Assembly (NCBI GenBank): GCA_022013235.1
Contig: JAKLQR010000248.1
Location: 1-12,062 of the forward strand
Length of the DNA: 12,062 nucleotides
From: Thermodesulfovibrionales bacterium
Lineage (GTDB): Bacteria > Nitrospirota > Thermodesulfovibrionia > Thermodesulfovibrionales > SM23-35
Reading direction: 5' to 3'
Positions 1 through 6,012 of this stretch are shown here, piece by piece; the stretch's first letter is position 1; each line of letters begins with the position of its first letter. The notes beneath the pieces were generated by a model. It saw nothing but the letters and a program-made list of their open reading frames with translations. It made no database searches and was not told the DNA's origin. The translations under genes were made by a program, and so were the position numbers.

Positions 1-739
1 AAAGCCCGCCATCCCAAAGGGGAATCCTGTATATCTTTCTCAAACCTTCTGCTTTGATCCCTTTTCTTATCTTAAACTTTTCGAACAGGTTTTGTAATTC
101 TCCGGGGGAGCGATGTCCTGTACCCAGAGAAATTCCCTCATGCGCCGGAAATACCCATGAATAAGAACCGGGAGCATGGGAAGAGCCGAACCAGAATTCA
201 CAGGTCTCATTCTGAACACCCCGGATATATTCGGACAACGCAAAGAGTGCCGCAGGCGGACGGATTCCAAGCGCTTTCCTCACTTGGGAGTTTACCCCGT
301 CTGACGCAATGACATACTCTGCCGTTATCTCGGTTTTTTCATCACCGGTCCAGGCTTCTATCCGATAAAGGGTATTGCCGGTAATCGCTCTAAACTCACC
401 CTCAATAACCCGGCTTCCCGCGGCCCCGGCTTGTTCCCGCAATACGGCATCAAACTCTTCTCTCTGCACAATTGCAAGGCCGCTCTCTCCAAGTCCGACC
501 GTGACATTCTTCCCTGCCGGTGAGATGAGCTTGATGCTCCGGACTTCTTTTTTGATTGTTGTTCTGGGGATAGAAAATTCATGGAAGGCGCTCAGAATTA
601 GCCCGCCGCCGCATGGTTTGGCGAAGGACAAATTCCGTTCGAGCAGAATAACCTCTATTCCATGTGCGGCAAGCACCTTCGCAGCAGTTGCACCGGCAGG
701 TCCACCGCCGACGACAAGGACTTTAGCCTGCAGCCGCAT
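1..739 (-). CDS. Geranylgeranyl reductase family FAD-dependent oxidoreductase (3' end outside window)
   Basis: This is the N-terminal 246 residues of a flavoprotein of the geranylgeranyl reductase family (ChlP/BchP and archaeal lipid reductase relatives), which saturates isoprenoid chains. Visible in the sequence are the FAD dinucleotide-binding motif GGGPAG at residues 11-16, the family hallmark PCGGG at 42-46, the second FAD motif DGVNS at 147-151, and the substrate-domain signature PGxYxWVFP at 190-198. The C-terminal part, usually another 100 or more residues, lies beyond base 1. The ATG at 739 is chosen because it sits just before the FAD strand; an in-frame TAG lies 30 bases upstream, and no good Shine-Dalgarno precedes it. 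The gene follows the JAMM gene after a 145-base gap with a terminator-like hairpin, so it may be expressed separately. The substrate cannot be told: menaquinone side chain, lipid or another isoprenoid are all possible. Confidence 0.9.
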   Translation of the reverse strand, partial: MRLQAKVLVVGGGPAGATAAKVLAAHGIEVILLERNLSFAKPCGGGLILSAFHEFSIPRTTIKKEVRSIKLISPAGKNVTVGLGESGLAIVQREEFDAVLREQAGAAGSRVIEGEFRAITGNTLYRIEAWTGDEKTEITAEYVIASDGVNSQVRKALGIRPPAALFALSEYIRGVQNETCEFWFGSSHAPGSYSWVFPAHEGISLGTGHRSPGELQNLFEKFKIRKGIKAEGLRKIYRIPLWDGGL

Positions 740-824
740 GGACGAAAGGCGCGTGAAATTTGCCAGCTATTTGAGAGGGGTCTTTCAGTGTGGCTCCCTC
801 CACTTTATGCATAGATATCTCTGC

Positions 825-864
825 GGAAAAGGGAAAGGATTGGCCGGTTGTGCCCGGCCTATCC
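825..864 (-). terminator. Possible rho-independent terminator after the JAMM gene
   Basis: Read on the minus strand, a hairpin starts about 20 bases after the JAMM stop codon. Its stem is GGAT-A-GGCCGG against CCGGCC-A-ATCC, ten base pairs with one A-A mismatch, closing a six-base loop (GCACAA). A pyrimidine-rich run, TTTCCCTTTTCC, follows. The tail is interrupted by C, so termination may be weak. If it works, it ends the six-gene operon before the flavoprotein gene. Confidence 0.45.
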
Positions 865-884
865 GTTCCCTTACACTCTTGCTC

Positions 885-1391
885 TCAAAAACCCGGTGGA
901 AACGGGCAGTGTATTTTAGCCTTTCTCACCGACGTACTGCTGTTCAGGTAATGGGCAGATATTTTAAAGAAAAAGTCACTCACCGAACCCGAGATTGTGC
1001 CGTCTCTCTTTTCTCCCCAGGACATGGTCTTTTCGTTGTTATTGATAGCGATGATTACATAAATATTATTCTCAACCATGCTTTGAATATCTTCCTCACT
1101 CGGGATTGAAAGCCCCTTTGCTGAACCAAACTGTGTGTGAGAATGAAAGTCGCCTATTTTCTGAAGCTTGTCAAATTTCGCAAGTATCGGCTCAATCTTC
1201 TTGTGGTTTTTCCGGTTGTATGTTACTGTCCGGTGTTTCCTGTTCGCAGTCTGAATGCTGAATGCGTGCTCGACAATGAAACGATCTTCGAGCCTGTACC
1301 CGAGAAGAAAGCCGAAACATTCCCTCTTGTATACCTCTGCCGAGCTGAGGAGAAGATCGATAAAAGCATTCTCAGAGAGGTATAAGCGCAT
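885..1391 (-). CDS. JAMM/MPN-domain (Mov34/PAD-1 type) zinc metalloprotease
   Basis: A 168-residue single-domain JAB/MPN protein. The family comprises zinc isopeptidases or peptidases that in bacteria act on ubiquitin-like sulfur carriers or other C-terminal tails. The catalytic set is visible: Glu24 in ECFGFLLG, His83 and His85 in DFHSHT, then Ser98 and Asp101 in PSEED. The interval between the second His and the Ser is 12 residues, longer than the classic seven, and the usual Pro after HSH is Thr. ATG 1391 is chosen because it follows the usp stop by 11 bases with AGGA nine bases upstream; a longer frame to 1439 would run back into usp. It is cytosolic, with no signal peptide. No ubiquitin-like partner gene is in the window, so the substrate is unknown. 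It is the last gene of the operon. Confidence 0.85.
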   Translation of the reverse strand: MRLYLSENAFIDLLLSSAEVYKRECFGFLLGYRLEDRFIVEHAFSIQTANRKHRTVTYNRKNHKKIEPILAKFDKLQKIGDFHSHTQFGSAKGLSIPSEEDIQSMVENNIYVIIAINNNEKTMSWGEKRDGTISGSVSDFFFKISAHYLNSSTSVRKAKIHCPFPPGF

Positions 1392-1402
1392 GCTGCAAGG
1401 TC

Positions 1403-1849
1403 CTAATACTGAGGGAGCCTTACCGTCAATACCGGACATGGGGCATAACGGACAACCTGCGCTGCCGTGCTCCCAAAGAGTATCCTGTCCAGACCTTTTT
1501 TCCCGTGAGTGCCCATGATAATCATGTCTACTTTTTTCTCTGTAGCCAGTTTCATGATTTCCTCGTGGGGAACACCGGTGACCACAGAGCGTTCGAGATC
1601 CTTGAACCCGCTCAGTTCCTCAACCCCAAACCGCTCCAGTTCCTTTTTTGCCCCCTCCTGGATATCTTTATACATCTCGTCGACTGAAATGTGGGGAACG
1701 TACCAGCCTGAAGCCTTTGCAACATCGTAAATAATATGGACAACATACAGCTTTGATCCAAACCGCTTTGCCATTTCAACAGCGTACTTCAGCGCCTGAG
1801 CTGACCCATCAGAAAAGTCTGTCGGGAAAAGAATACTTTTAATTTCCAT
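1403..1849 (-). CDS. Universal stress protein, ATP-binding UspA-like type
   Basis: A 148-residue single-domain Usp protein with the Rossmann-like fold. The start MEIKSILFPTDFSDGS holds the nucleotide-contacting Asp11. Near the C-terminus is the ATP-binding signature G113-x2-G116-x9-G126-S127, as in the MJ0577 type, so ATP binding is expected. The protein probably works as a homodimer in the cytosol in stress or starvation adaptation. Two adjacent ATGs exist, at 1852 and 1849. The second is preferred because the strong Shine-Dalgarno GGGAGG lies seven bases before it and only four before the first. Either way the start overlaps the galT-like stop (TGATG), which implies translational coupling. 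The frame is open up to 1921, but that part lies inside the galT-like gene and has no conserved content. Confidence 0.92.
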   Translation of the reverse strand: MEIKSILFPTDFSDGSAQALKYAVEMAKRFGSKLYVVHIIYDVAKASGWYVPHISVDEMYKDIQEGAKKELERFGVEELSGFKDLERSVVTGVPHEEIMKLATEKKVDMIIMGTHGKKGLDRILFGSTAAQVVRYAPCPVLTVRLPQY

Positions 1850-2850
1850 CATCCAACCTCCCTTAGATATTTTGCTGCGTTTTCCGGTGATGTGGGCAGG
1901 ATAAAGAATCCTGAACCCCATTCAAACCCGCTTGTTCTTGTGAGCCGCGGCATTATTTCTATATGCCAGTGAAAATCCTCACCGAGTGTATGCCAGTGGT
2001 TTCTCCTGGGCACCATGTTCGGAGCAGTATGAATAAAATAATTAAACGGAGGATTATCCAGTGTTTTCCGCAATTTTTTCAGTATCATCATAAATATGAA
2101 TCCAAGGTCCTCAATCTCTTCCCCGAGTATTTCCTGGAAGGCGCATGAATGCCTTTTGGGGATTATCCAGCATTCGAACGGGAATTGCGCTGCATAGGGA
2201 CAAAACGCCGCAAAATGTTTCGATTCAAAGATTACCCGTTCACCAAGCCTGAGCTCTTCACTGATAATATCACAAAAGACGCACCGTTCCTTATATGCAA
2301 AATACTGCTTCGCATTATCAAGTTCATCCTTTACAAGTTTCGGGATGACCGGAGTAGCCATCAGCAGTGAGTGCGGATGCGAGAAAGTATCCCCGGCTTC
2401 CTTGCCTGAATTTTTGTATATTAGAATATAGCGCAGTCGCGAATCCTTTTCAAGATCAGAAATTCGGTTCCTGTACAGGGTAATGACGCGAATCATCTGT
2501 TCAAGACCCATGTCCTCGGGTCTTACCGAATGATCGGGTGATTCTACAAGGATTTCATTTGCGCCAACGCTGTTCATTTTATCATAGATCCCCAGCCCCC
2601 GCCTTCCTAAATCTCCCTCTACCTGGAAAACCGGATTAAAACTCGGAAGGGCGCGTACCCACCACTTCTTTGATCCCGGTTTTTTGATTGAGGTAATTTC
2701 ATGAGGAGTTTCATCTTCCCTTCCGGGGCAGAGGATGCAGGATGTCTCGTCAGTCTGGGCATATGAGCCGGGATATTCAGACGGACCCATTGAATCCGCG
2801 AGGACGGCAATCCATCCCCCAAGAAGAATATCTTTTCTCAGTTCATGCAT
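1849..2850 (-). CDS. GalT-like nucleotidylyltransferase of the HIT superfamily with altered active site
   Basis: A 333-residue protein of the galactose-1-phosphate uridylyltransferase family (usual length about 330-350). Family features seen: the opening ELRKD, zinc Cys pair C38-x2-C41, PDH with His107, KN at 146-147, the nucleophile motif HPH at 158-160, a second CxxC in the C-terminal half (CVFC), and the tail FHWHIEIMPRL. Family members move UMP between hexose-1-phosphates through a nucleotidylated His (His160 here). Two departures stand out: the Gln two residues after the nucleophile is Leu162, and the Arg-rich ER..RP segment near residues 17-27 is replaced by LADSMGPSEYP. Substrate or activity may therefore differ, so I give no gene symbol. 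The start ATG 2850 lies inside the last codons of coaX (8-base overlap) with AGGA six bases upstream. No Leloir-pathway genes are nearby. Confidence 0.85.
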   Translation of the reverse strand: MHELRKDILLGGWIAVLADSMGPSEYPGSYAQTDETSCILCPGREDETPHEITSIKKPGSKKWWVRALPSFNPVFQVEGDLGRRGLGIYDKMNSVGANEILVESPDHSVRPEDMGLEQMIRVITLYRNRISDLEKDSRLRYILIYKNSGKEAGDTFSHPHSLLMATPVIPKLVKDELDNAKQYFAYKERCVFCDIISEELRLGERVIFESKHFAAFCPYAAQFPFECWIIPKRHSCAFQEILGEEIEDLGFIFMMILKKLRKTLDNPPFNYFIHTAPNMVPRRNHWHTLGEDFHWHIEIMPRLTRTSGFEWGSGFFILPTSPENAAKYLREVG

Positions 2851-3604
2851 GAGTGTTCCTCGTGTAGAGTATCTTCAACCCGTCGAGGGTAAGATAAGGA
2901 TGCAGAGAGTGTTTTTTCTTTAAAAACGATGAAATAAGGCTCCCGTATCCACCCGTCACAATGACCCTGAAAGGTAAACCGGTCTCCTGTTCGATTTCAC
3001 TGACAATTCTTTCTACCCCGCCGGCTGTTCCGTACAGAAGGCCCGATTGAATGCAGTGCGTGGTATTCATGCCCAGCGCAGACCGCAGAGGGACAAGCGG
3101 AACCTTTGGCAGTTGAGCGGTTTGCCGGGCCAGAGATTCGTTCATCAAACTGATACCGGGGATGATTGCACCTCCAATAAAATGGGAATTATTAATTATA
3201 CTGATTGTAGTGGCTGTGCCAAAATCTGCAACAGCAACAGGCCCGCTATACAACTCGTGGGCTGCAACGGCATTGGCAATCCTGTCGGAACCGAGCCCTT
3301 CCGGTTCCGGTATATCGAAGGTAAGGCCTGTATCTATTGTGCAGTTTACGATCAAAGGGTCAGCGGGTATCAGCTGTTTCAGGGTTTCCCTGAGGACCCT
3401 CGTATGGCCCGGTACGACAGAGGATATTATAACCCCTGCAGAGCTTTTTTCTATATCATTTTCTGACAGAAACGTATCGAAAAGAAACGTGTATTCTTCG
3501 ACCGTGCGTAAGGGCAAGGTGTCGAGCCTCTGGACGGAGAGCCCTGAATTGGTAAAAAAACCTATATTTATTGTTGAGTTGCCAATATCTATCGCGATGA
3601 GCAT
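2843..3604 (-). CDS. coaX: Type III pantothenate kinase
   Basis: A 253-residue cytosolic enzyme that phosphorylates pantothenate with ATP, the first step of coenzyme A synthesis. It belongs to the ASKHA fold. Motifs seen: phosphate loop DIGNST at 6-11, GSDR at 105-108 with the probable catalytic base Asp107, DFGTATT at 127-133, GGAIIPG at 144-150, and a late TGGYG in the C-terminal part. The length fits the family. The type III enzyme is generally insensitive to CoA feedback and needs a monovalent cation; these are family properties not seen in the sequence. ATG 3604 follows the birA stop codon directly with no spacer, and I see no Shine-Dalgarno, so translation is probably coupled to birA. 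The birA-coaX pair is a common arrangement and supports both calls. Confidence 0.96.
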   Translation of the reverse strand: MLIAIDIGNSTINIGFFTNSGLSVQRLDTLPLRTVEEYTFLFDTFLSENDIEKSSAGVIISSVVPGHTRVLRETLKQLIPADPLIVNCTIDTGLTFDIPEPEGLGSDRIANAVAAHELYSGPVAVADFGTATTISIINNSHFIGGAIIPGISLMNESLARQTAQLPKVPLVPLRSALGMNTTHCIQSGLLYGTAGGVERIVSEIEQETGLPFRVIVTGGYGSLISSFLKKKHSLHPYLTLDGLKILYTRNTHA

Positions 3605-4381
3605 CTATCGTAAAACCGTTAAATCGCCTGAATGAATCTTTTCCACTTCTCCCGATGCAAGCCTGAGAATCAGTCTGCCCTCCCCATCGATGGACTCCGC
3701 AACGCCGAAAAGTGTTCTGTTGCCGATGACGACATTGACCTTTTTCCCAAGAGTTGAAGAAAGTATTTTCCATTCTTCAAGAAGCATGTGTTTTCCCCCA
3801 TCCTTGAGGATTGCATACCACTGGTCAACTTCATTCAGGATTGCCGAGATTAACCCTTCCCTCGAAACGGTTGAACCTTTCTCAATTTTGACGGATGTTG
3901 CTGTTTCTCTGATATCATCGGGCAATTGATCACGCCCGCTGTTTACATTGATTCCTACCCCAACGACCGCATGGGATATTCTCTTATCCTTCAGTTTCAA
4001 TTCTGTAAGAATTCCTCCAATTTTTTTGTCAGAAACAATAAGGTCATTCGGCCATTTAATAGTTACCTTAAGGCCTGCTGTCTTTCTGATCGCAGTTGCG
4101 CAGGCGACCGCACTCATTATGGTTATCAGCGTCACCTCTGAATGCTCTATACGGGGTTTGAGGAGAATGCTCATGTAGATGTTTTTTTCAGGAGGTGACC
4201 ACCAGGTTCTGCCGAGCCTCCCTTTTCCGCTTTTCTGGCTGTCGGCAATAATTACCAAACCTTCGGCAGATGTGTCAGCAAGGCCCAAGGCAAGGGTGTT
4301 GGTTGAGGCGGTATTCTGGTAACACAGTATTTCTTTTCCTATCTCCCCACGGACCTTCTTTTTAATCGCTTCACAGTTCAA
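3605..4381 (-). CDS. birA: Biotin--[acetyl-CoA-carboxylase] ligase, monofunctional (no HTH)
   Basis: A 258-residue biotin protein ligase. It makes biotinyl-5'-AMP and transfers biotin to the carrier lysine of acetyl-CoA carboxylase or other carboxylases. The biotin/ATP-binding motif is GKGRLGRTW at 52-60, and the catalytic lysine is Lys109 in KWPND (109-113), followed by GGILTE. The C-terminal 45 or so residues form the usual SH3-like domain. The protein begins straight at the catalytic core (STN at 26-28), so the N-terminal winged helix of E. coli-type BirA is absent and it cannot repress a biotin operon in that way. The start codon is TTG at 4381, in a TTGA overlap with the stop of the MBL gene. 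The next in-frame Met is residue 70, inside the catalytic domain, so TTG is the only sensible start. Confidence 0.95.
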   Translation of the reverse strand: MNCEAIKKKVRGEIGKEILCYQNTASTNTLALGLADTSAEGLVIIADSQKSGKGRLGRTWWSPPEKNIYMSILLKPRIEHSEVTLITIMSAVACATAIRKTAGLKVTIKWPNDLIVSDKKIGGILTELKLKDKRISHAVVGVGINVNSGRDQLPDDIRETATSVKIEKGSTVSREGLISAILNEVDQWYAILKDGGKHMLLEEWKILSSTLGKKVNVVIGNRTLFGVAESIDGEGRLILRLASGEVEKIHSGDLTVLR

Positions 4382-5082
4382 CCCTGTTCTTCTTTCAATA
4401 TCACAACCTCGATCTTGCCTTTCAACCCCTCGGCGAATTTCTTCGCATCATCAGGAGAACCCACAATGGAGCCGTAATGCATGGGAATAGCGATTTTTGG
4501 TTTTATGTCGAGGGCCGCCTGGATTGCTTCATCGGCCGTCATTACATAGGTGCCGGATACAGGAAGAAGCGCGATATCTGCGCGAAAGGTTTTCATTTCC
4601 GGGATATAATCGGTGTCCCCTGCGAGGTAAATCCGCTGACCTTTCACTGTAAAGATATAGCCGACCCACCCTCTCTCTTTCGTATGGAATTGTTTATTGG
4701 TATTATAGGAAGGCACAACCTCAATTTCTACCCCTGCAATGGTCAGCTTATCGCCGGGTTTCACGATTTTTACTTTGCCGGTCAGTTTCTCAGTGCAATC
4801 GGCGGGCGCCACAACCTCAGTATCCGGCCCCTGTATCATCTTTACATCATCCGGCGAGCAGTGATCAAAATGTTCATGGGTGATCAGAATAAGATCAGCG
4901 GTATCCTTCTTTTCAATCCTGAAGGGGTCGGTATAAATCACCTTTTCCCCGACTATTTTGAAGGTATCATGTCCAAGCCAGTGGATGTCCTTTACCATAG
5001 TTTTAGCCCCCTTTTCCTCTGCCAAGACTGATCCGGGCAGGAGTATAATAAGAAATAAAAACAGCACGATAAAACTCCGCAT
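4378..5082 (-). CDS. Exported metallo-beta-lactamase-fold hydrolase (UlaG-like)
   Basis: A 234-residue MBL-fold protein with a clear signal peptide: MRSF, a hydrophobic run to about residue 15, and a likely cut after LPGSVLA at residue 21. The mature enzyme is thus predicted outside the cytoplasm or in the periplasm. Metal-binding motifs are H69-x-H71-x-D73-H74 in THEHFDHC, Asp156 in AGDTDYI, and His202 in PMHYGS. The short form with GWVGYIF and AGDTDY resembles UlaG-like/UPF0173 proteins; the substrate is not known from the sequence. It is first in the operon, 13 or so bases after the predicted transcription start, with GGGGT as a modest ribosome site. If the signal peptide were ignored, the Met at residue 29 would give a cytosolic form, but no ribosome site supports that. 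Confidence 0.88.
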   Translation of the reverse strand: MRSFIVLFLFLIILLPGSVLAEEKGAKTMVKDIHWLGHDTFKIVGEKVIYTDPFRIEKKDTADLILITHEHFDHCSPDDVKMIQGPDTEVVAPADCTEKLTGKVKIVKPGDKLTIAGVEIEVVPSYNTNKQFHTKERGWVGYIFTVKGQRIYLAGDTDYIPEMKTFRADIALLPVSGTYVMTADEAIQAALDIKPKIAIPMHYGSIVGSPDDAKKFAEGLKGKIEVVILKEEQG

Positions 5083-5101
5083 TTCTACCCCGTTAAAAGG
5101 A

Positions 5102-5110
5102 ATTATATCA
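5102..5110 (-). promoter_or_regulatory. Extended -10 promoter for the MBL-birA-coaX operon
   Basis: On the minus strand, TGATATAAT is a consensus extended -10 (TGn plus TATAAT, hexamer at 5107-5102). Transcription would start near 5095, giving a leader of about 13 nt before the ATG at 5082. No good -35 hexamer is seen at 16-18 bp. Its -35 zone covers the -10 of the opposing parA promoter. Confidence 0.6.
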
Positions 5111-5118
5111 CAAATAAC

Positions 5119-5127
5119 TGGTATAAT
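5119..5127 (+). promoter_or_regulatory. Extended -10 promoter for parA
   Basis: On the plus strand, TGGTATAAT is an extended -10 with hexamer at 5122-5127. Transcription would begin near 5134, leaving a leader of about 108 nt before parA. There is no recognisable -35. It is divergent to, and physically overlapping with, the operon promoter at 5102-5110. Confidence 0.55.
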
Positions 5128-5148
5128 AATGAGCAGTTACCCCTTAGG

Positions 5149-5231
5149 AATACCCCATGGCTTTCCATGGAATGAAGAAGTGAAAAACTCTTCAGCTTTT
5201 GCACAGGGTTCAATTCCCGCGGGGGTTACCA
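5149..5231 (+). other. tRNA-like fold in the parA leader (not a canonical tRNA)
   Basis: The parA leader ends in a T-arm-like stretch: GGG, loop TTCAATT, CCC at 5206-5218, then GGGGGTT and ACCA (5228-5231). The segment 5149-5155 (AATACCC) can pair with 5221-5227 in six of seven positions, including one G-T. Between them lie two more hairpins: CCATGG/CCATGG with loop CTTT (5155-5170, sharing base 5155 with the acceptor-like stem), and TGAAGA/TCTTCA with a ten-base loop (5173-5194). It fails tests for a working tRNA: no T8, no GG in the first loop, an anticodon-like loop of ten rather than seven, and only three base pairs in the T stem. It may be a tRNA remnant, an attachment-site scar, a structured leader, or chance. 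Confidence 0.3.
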
Positions 5232-5241
5232 GTGTGATGCG

Positions 5242-6012
5242 ATGGGGAAAATCATAACCATAGTCAATCAAAAAGGGGGGGTCGGGAAGACAACGACCAC
5301 GATCAACCTTGCCGCATCGCTTGCCCTTGCTGAAAAAGATATTCTCATCATCGATACCGACCCGCAGGGAAATTCCACATCGGGACTTGGAATACCGAGG
5401 GAAACTCTCGAAAAAAGCCTCTACGATGTCTATTCCGGCAACTGTGATATCAATGAAGCCATAATGATGACTGCAGTAGACCATCTTACTGTGATACCGT
5501 CCACAATAGACCTGCTTGGCGTAGAGGTTGAGCTTGTAAGTAAAGAGGGGAGGGAATATCTCCTCTCAAGGGCGTTAGATGCCGTCAAAGACCGTTATCG
5601 GTACATCTTCATCGATTGTCCGCCCTCTCTGGGGCTGCTTACGTTAAACGCACTTGTCGCTGCTGACTCGGTCATCGTACCCGTGCAGTGTGAATATTAT
5701 TCCCTCGAAGGGCTCGGTCTTCTGACAAAGACCTTGCGTCTGGTGAGAGGTTCTTTTAACCCCGGGCTCGATATTGAAGGAATTCTCCTCACCATGTATG
5801 ATGCAAGAAATAATCTCGCGCATGAAGTGGCAAGGGAGGTGAGGAAACATTTCGGGGACAAGGTTTATAATACAGTCATCCCGAGAAATGTTTCCCTTGG
5901 AGAAGCTCCCAGCTATGGGAAACCGGTGATTTTTTATGATATCCGTTCGAAAGGCGCGCAGAGCTATCTTGCCCTTGCAAAGGAGATACTGAATGAAAAC
6001 GGCGCTCGGTAA
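5242..6012 (+). CDS. parA: Chromosome-partitioning ATPase ParA (Soj type)
   Basis: A 256-residue deviant Walker ATPase that forms ATP-dependent dimers on DNA and, with ParB bound at parS, segregates the chromosome origin region. The sequence shows KGGVGKTT at 11-18 with signature Lys11 and Lys16, the A' motif DTDPQGN at 38-44, and Walker B FIDCPPS with Asp125. It starts directly at the Walker strand with no N-terminal HTH, as in chromosomal Soj and small plasmid ParA rather than P1-type ParA. ATG 5242 is right because MGKIITIVNQKGG is the standard beginning and an in-frame TGA lies 67 bases upstream with no other start between. No Shine-Dalgarno is evident; the nearest G-run is 16 bases away, inside the folded leader. 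It overlaps parB by 20 bases. Confidence 0.96.
   Translation: MGKIITIVNQKGGVGKTTTTINLAASLALAEKDILIIDTDPQGNSTSGLGIPRETLEKSLYDVYSGNCDINEAIMMTAVDHLTVIPSTIDLLGVEVELVSKEGREYLLSRALDAVKDRYRYIFIDCPPSLGLLTLNALVAADSVIVPVQCEYYSLEGLGLLTKTLRLVRGSFNPGLDIEGILLTMYDARNNLAHEVAREVRKHFGDKVYNTVIPRNVSLGEAPSYGKPVIFYDIRSKGAQSYLALAKEILNENGAR
5979..5985 (+). promoter_or_regulatory. Ribosome binding site of parB, inside parA
   Basis: AAAGGAG lies seven bases before the ATG at 5993, within the last codons of parA. It fixes the parB start and accounts for the 20-base overlap, so the two proteins are probably made by coupled translation. Confidence 0.8.

Noticed and set aside
723..812. 29-codon minus-strand frame that overlaps the start of the flavoprotein gene by 17 bases, a possible leader peptide
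   Set aside because: No convincing Shine-Dalgarno and no pattern such as codon runs to suggest attenuation. A frame of this length is expected by chance.
375..1109. Long open frame on the plus strand (244 codons)
   Set aside because: It runs antisense to the flavoprotein and JAMM genes, which have clear family motifs. The translation is low-complexity, with no recognisable domain.
1850..1921. Upstream extension of the stress protein frame
   Set aside because: The extra residues lie within the galT-like gene, are not Usp-like, and the strong ribosome site points to the ATG at 1849.
4477..5031. Plus-strand open frame of 184 codons
   Set aside because: Antisense to the MBL-fold gene, which has a signal peptide, the full metal motif and a promoter.
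5083..5241. Search for parS or an origin of replication near parAB
   Set aside because: No CACGTG-centred parS palindrome and no cluster of TTATCCACA boxes was seen here or elsewhere in the window.
5129..5257. 42-codon plus-strand frame upstream of and overlapping parA
   Set aside because: Its ATG sits one base after the predicted parA -10 hexamer, so it would precede the transcription start. There is no ribosome site and no recognisable content.
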